Positions 59,566 through 64,000 of a stretch of 64,000 bases of DNA are shown one piece after another; positions within the stretch are counted from its first letter, which is position 1; every line of letters begins with the position of its first letter. The DNA comes from Acheta domesticus (lineage: Eukaryota > Arthropoda > Insecta > Orthoptera > Gryllidae). A program made the translations under genes and the position numbers. The DNA is taken from NCBI GenBank assembly GCA_031308135.1, contig JAHLJT010008756.1:75499397-75563396 (forward strand), in the 5' to 3' direction. The notes below the pieces were generated by a model. That model saw only the letters and a program-made list of their open reading frames with translations, searched no databases and was not told the DNA's origin.

Positions 59566-60705
59566 ATGAAATGTGAGTATTCTTGAGAAATTATCTCATA
59601 ATTATTTCATATGAAAATGCATGGTTATAGTGAATGATTACAGAATTTTATATTAACTGATGTATTTTACGCCGAACCTTCGTCATTTTATTTATGCAAT
59701 CCTCTGGCAAGAAAAAAAATCACAAACTAAAATACAAGTTAAAGAAACTATCTCTCAAGCTGTAATCAAACTATTTTGTCAAATAACAGATTGTAAATCA
59801 AATAATAGATTCGCCGGCGTCGTTGGCCAAATTGCTTCCGTGATTTACGGAAGTTAAGCAATTCTAGATACCACAGATTCCCAGATATGTGACCGTCTGA
59901 GAATGTTACAAAAAAAGCGCCTTGCCCAAAGGGAGAAAAGCCTCGACTGAGTACGACGTTACAAGACACGTCAAATCACTTAACGTAGAATCACTCAAAT
60001 GTATATACGCTCAGTGTCCAGAAAAGAGTTAAAGGACTTGTTATGGAAACAATGCGATGAATAAAAAAAAGATTAATACCATACAGCAATACATTCATCA
60101 CATATTTAATACGAAAAATGACCATAAGTCCAACCACAAATTCATAACATATGTCAAAAAGCCACCTGCTCCATGTTTACAGTGTTGTTTGCGACTCTCC
60201 TGGCGATGGTGGCGCTGGCGGCGCTGGCGGCGGGCCAGGGCAACCAGTGCGAGACGCACGGCGAGCTGCTGCCCAACTCCGACGACTGCTCCACCTTCTG
60301 GCAGTGCTCCTTCGGCTACCTCTTCCTGCACACGTGCCCTCCTGGCCTCACCTACAACCCGCCCCTGGAGCGCTGCGACTTCCCCAGCGACGACGACGCC
60401 TGCCCGCGCCTCAGCCACCGCGCTGACCTCGTCTGCCCTCCCGTCGGCAGCGACAACCTGGTGAGCGCATCGCCTCCTGCTCTGGCTTCTCCATTCAGGG
60501 ATGTCCTCACGCATGCTCATCCACGCGCTCTTTGCAGGCGGTGCAGATCCCCAACCCCGACGACTGCGCCAGCTTCTACAAGTGCGATGAGTTCGGGCGG
60601 CCCCACCTGTGGAACTGCCCTCCAGGCCTGGAGTACAACGCAGAGCTGCAGGTGTGCGACTTCCCTTGGAGCGCTGGCTGCAGTGTTCGCAAGGTCCAGC
60701 ACTGA
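59566..60705 (+). CDS. Secreted two-domain chitin-binding protein (P2C)
   Basis: Three exons: 59566-59572 (ATGAAAT|GTGAGT), 60183-60460 and 60538-60705. Intron 1 is 610 bp and intron 2 is 77 bp. The product is 150 residues, three longer than P2A/P2B, because a GCGCTGGCG-type 9-bp duplication lengthens the signal peptide (VALAALAAG); a Thr-to-Met change lies in the same region. After the signal peptide the two ChtBD2 domains look the same as in P2A and P2B. The wobble change in exon 1 (AAAT versus AAAC) still gives Leu at the junction (TTG versus CTG). The leader difference should be removed on secretion, so the three genes probably supply one mature product. Confidence 0.92.
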
Positions 60706-60976
60706 AAGCCCCTTTCTCCACGTCCACAGCATGACACTCTCACCAACAATCTAATTTATACACCTCAATATTTATTATGAAGATTTTTATATCTCAATAT
60801 ATATTATATAATTCGTATTAAAAATGTTTACCAGTTATGTTGTATAATTTTTTAACTACCATTATTAAAATTAATCCTATTGACTTTGAAACCCAAATAA
60901 CAAAAGTCAGAATTCATCGTGGGATAGCATTTTTGCTGTTTGTTAACGTGCATAACGAAAACAAGAACGTCACGTG

Positions 60977-63119
60977 AATCTATGATCGGATATGTTTATC
61001 TGGATCCAATTACGAATAATCCGATGAAATCTCGTACAAGAAGAATTGGTTCAACAAGTATCATAAATTAGAGAAACTGAAAAAATGTGCAGTACATAAT
61101 GAAAAACTAGTAAATAGTAATGCATACTCCTACAAGTACGGATATATGTCAATGTTTCATTCGAAGATAATTATTACAAGAATCTGAGTTTGTTATTGGT
61201 GCCAAGAGATATTCACACTCATTTTATCCCATCCACTAAAAACTCTTTGGGATGGCAGGTATAATTCAATAGATACAAAAAATGTTCCTTGTAGACCGAA
61301 ACTAAAAAACTGAACCTATTCAAAATAATACAAGTTTCAAAATATTTTTTTTTTGACTGATTAATTTAGAGACAAAATATTTACCAAGAAATCAGACATA
61401 TTCAGTAAGTCTTCTCCACTCTCTGCATATACTCGTATTATCTATTTTACAAATATAGTCGATTTGTCCACAGAAAATTAGAAGCCTCGTGGAGTAGATC
61501 CAAGGGAGCCCATTATTTCAAACATGTTCCTCCCCTGCTCCCGAGATTATGAAAGTAAAATTAAGTTCTGCAGGAACACCACTAATTAAACCGGCACCTA
61601 TCGGAAAGCCAACCCACCGATGTGGGTTTCCCTGAAGATAATTGCCAACAGCGCGAGTAGATAGTTAAACGTAATGGCCATAATTAAATGGATTCACTAA
61701 AATTAAAATTGTTCTTCTGGAAAATGTCTATTTTTTAGGAATGTCACTTTTTTGGAGTTAATTCACATATTCAAAATACATTTTATTTTTCCTGTTTAAA
61801 CTATTTTTCATTGCAAAATAAAATTACTGGAATATGAATAATGAGTGAGGTGCTTATATCCTTCTCAGGTTCAATATAAACGTTATAGAGCATTTTATAA
61901 GATCTTACCAGATTTCTGTGTCAGTATATTATATGTATTCACTGACCTCCATGTATATTTAGTGTATATTAATGCTGTTTCAAAAATCTTTAAGATTGGT
62001 GAAGATGGATAAGAGATTAGGAATTTTGAACCCGAAAATAGATTATAAACCTATAAGGATGGATGTCCGGATTGATGGAAGTGTCACAACTATCAGAATA
62101 GAAGCTTTTGAGATGAACTTGGTAAATATGCCAGGAGTAAAATCTAGTTGTGCCGTTCTGGAGATTATTAAGGTGTTTTTCATTATGAGGTTTTTACACG
62201 AAACCGCTATGACATTTTCAGCATTTTCTGGGAAATGGCTGAAAGGCTTTTTTTCTTTAAATGTTTTGTATGCAAGGAAGTGCATTTACATGTATGGTAC
62301 AGTTCCCTTTTACGTTACATTCACTGACATTTAGAAAACTGCAGAAATCTTTTTATTTAAATCACTGAGGATTTTTATTTAGAACGAGGTTTCAGCATTC
62401 CATTTTGCGAGATTTTTTGCTTCAAAGTACGATGTTTGTCAGATGTTTTATCGCTTGCGATTGTAAACCGGTTTTATAGTACGAACACATTTTAATAAAA
62501 TCATAAAATTAAAAGAATTAACACTTATATGCCCTCGTTTGTTCACTTTGTCATTGTGATGGTTGAAATCTATTTTCTAGAAGAATTCTATATTTCCAGA
62601 CAACATGTTGTAAGGTGGTTGCGAGAGAATTTATAGGGAGTTTACTCAATTTCTAAGAGTGATTTTAAGTACAGGTGTACATTTTATCGCACAACTTTGT
62701 GGTGTGTAACATATACGCTAGTGCTAATTAGATGCTACCCTTTCGTTGGATAATTTTGATTACAAAATTATATCCTAATATAAAAATCTTTAAGAAAGGC
62801 ACGAGATATTGGAAAACGTTTTCCATCCAACTTTCAAATACACCAAACTCAATTTCATGTACTATTTTCAAGTTTTTACTGGAAAGAATCTTTTAATTTT
62901 TTTTTTTTTTTTGAGAATTCCAACAGGAATTGAACAATATTCTTCCATTTTGTATGGATAGACATATTACAGGCTGTGTTGGTACGAGTATGCAATAGAA
63001 CTGAGATATTTGTTTATCGATGCCGTATTGACAACTGACGATTACAATGCATCTTTTCACTTTTCATGCAAGACAAATTTAAGATGTCAAGGAACAGATT
63101 TCACTAAGAGAAAAAAATA
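60977..63119. other. Intergenic, no gene recognised
   Basis: AT-rich. An open frame at 61972-62334 (+) gives 120 residues without a domain, signal peptide, promoter or splice support, and I do not call it. A T-run lies at about 62899-62912. Confidence 0.5.
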
Positions 63120-63650
63120 TCTTCAATAATATAGTAGTAGGAAAACGCTGAAAAAATTGAACTTCTGCAATTTTCGAAAAATGAGGGATTTTAACGGACA
63201 AGAGATCTGCACCCTTTCTTAAGCATCCTTTACGCTATCCAAGAACAAAGTTTCTTCAAAATATTTAGAGCCTTTTTTGAGAAAAATTGATAACGTTGTT
63301 GAGGAGTCGTGTAAAGTACACCCAAAATTCAGAATATCCATTTCAAACTCAGACGGCCTCGACTTCATTTAAATCGATCGGGGAATATCAACTTTGGAGA
63401 AAATCGGCTGAACGGTTCAGGTTCTAGCGTTGACCGCAGACGAACAGACTGACATTTTGTTGTCAATTGATTTTTCGGTATTAAGGTCCCACAAAACATG
63501 GATTCTGACTACACAACGGATAGAGGAAGTAATTTTTGTAAACATAGAAACAAGATTTATCCACTTTCGTTACCAGAGCTTGGCAATAAGAATTTTTCCA
63601 TCGAAAATTCTGTTTTTCGGCGTTCGATTACAATACACACTCTTACGAAG
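63120..63650 (+). repeat. Family A 3' fragment
   Basis: 'gagccttttttgagaaaaattg', 'cggggaatatcaactttggagaaaatcggctgaac', 'ttgatttttcggtattaaggtcccacaaaacatggattctgactacac' and 'catcgaaaattctgtttttcg' match the right half of the family at 12300-12560 and 21650-21910. Confidence 0.6.
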
Positions 63651-64000
63651 AGCGAGAAAGTAAAAATTAAGATTAATGCTTCCAATCTCTATTGAATTTT
63701 CATTGCCAAGCCCAAAGAACTCATGATCCAAAGTACAGACACGAAGTCAACCCGGTATTTTGACTCCAGAAAGGAAGAAAAAATAATAATTAGCGTTGAA
63801 GCTTACTATTATTAATGCTAAAACACTTGTCTTCAATTAATTTGCTATACACTAAATACCTTATTGTTCTTCTTTGTAGATGCTCTTACTCGAATTACAT
63901 CTAGTTTCGTCCAGACCACTCACTAGTTCGTTCGTAGTCTACTTGAGAATTTGCGGCAACGTTATTTGGCCCTACCTTTGAGCTTTCAGCATTTGCTTTC
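63651..64000. other. Window end, nothing recognised
   Basis: AT-rich sequence without a clear gene, repeat or promoter. Confidence 0.5.

Larger units (their letters stand above)
59235..60976. repeat. Right arm of the large inverted duplication
   Basis: It is the counterpart of 54111-55590. The outer edge is seen where 'aacaagaacgtca' is shared and the next bases differ. The inner edge lies near 'aggaaaataaatttaacg' (59235), paired with 'cgttaattttattttctttt' near 55560-55580. Confidence 0.8.

Overview
The window reads as nuclear DNA of an insect or other arthropod. Coding exons are interrupted by GT-AG introns, promoters carry TATA boxes, and the only clear host genes encode secreted chitin-binding proteins built from peritrophin-A (ChtBD2) domains. 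Most of the rest is AT-rich intergenic DNA filled with transposon relics, microsatellites and a diverged repeat family. I cannot name the species.

Host genes: five ChtBD2 genes form a loose cluster: P6 (20801-23727, +, six domains), P3 (27118-33220, +, three domains), and three near-identical two-domain paralogues, P2A (37150-38874, +), P2B (54382-55230, -) and P2C (59566-60705, +). All share one architecture. There is a TATA box 60-80 bp before the ATG and a GATA-type motif (AGATAA/GATAAG) 50-80 bp before the TATA box. The first coding exon is tiny (7 nt in four genes, 19 nt in P6) and ends in phase 1. A first intron splits the signal peptide. The products fit peritrophic-matrix or cuticle chitin-binding proteins, and the shared GATA motif suggests, but does not prove, common midgut-type control. 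P2B and P2C lie head to head in the arms of a large imperfect inverted duplication (about 54111-55590 and 59235-60976). The three P2 genes appear to encode the same mature protein, and their exons are GC-rich islands in AT-rich DNA.

Mobile DNA: 43100-53611 is a transposon nest. A decayed R2-like non-LTR element (43100-44174 and 46980-47760) is split by a 2.8-kb element with terminal inverted repeats of about 590 bp and a 4-bp target duplication (CTAC). That element in turn holds a foldback repeat and the C-terminal end of another endonuclease-type LINE. Next to it is a nearly complete LINE (48010-53598) with a 13-bp target-site duplication, an ORF1 with a 2A-like motif at its N-terminus, an in-frame amber codon between ORF1 and ORF2, and a 458-bp MITE inside ORF2 whose removal restores the frame. 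The LINE landed in a copy of a non-coding dispersed repeat, called family A here, which recurs at many places in both orientations. Two family-A-associated copies are followed by a hammerhead-ribozyme-like motif.

Left third (1-20 kb): I find no convincing host gene. It holds family A copies, foldback elements, a long GA-rich tract (9.5-9.9 kb), a GC-rich island with a CCTCCG-type repeat (13.0-14.0 kb) and a possible LTR remnant near 16.5 kb. The right end (61-64 kb) has only a family A fragment.
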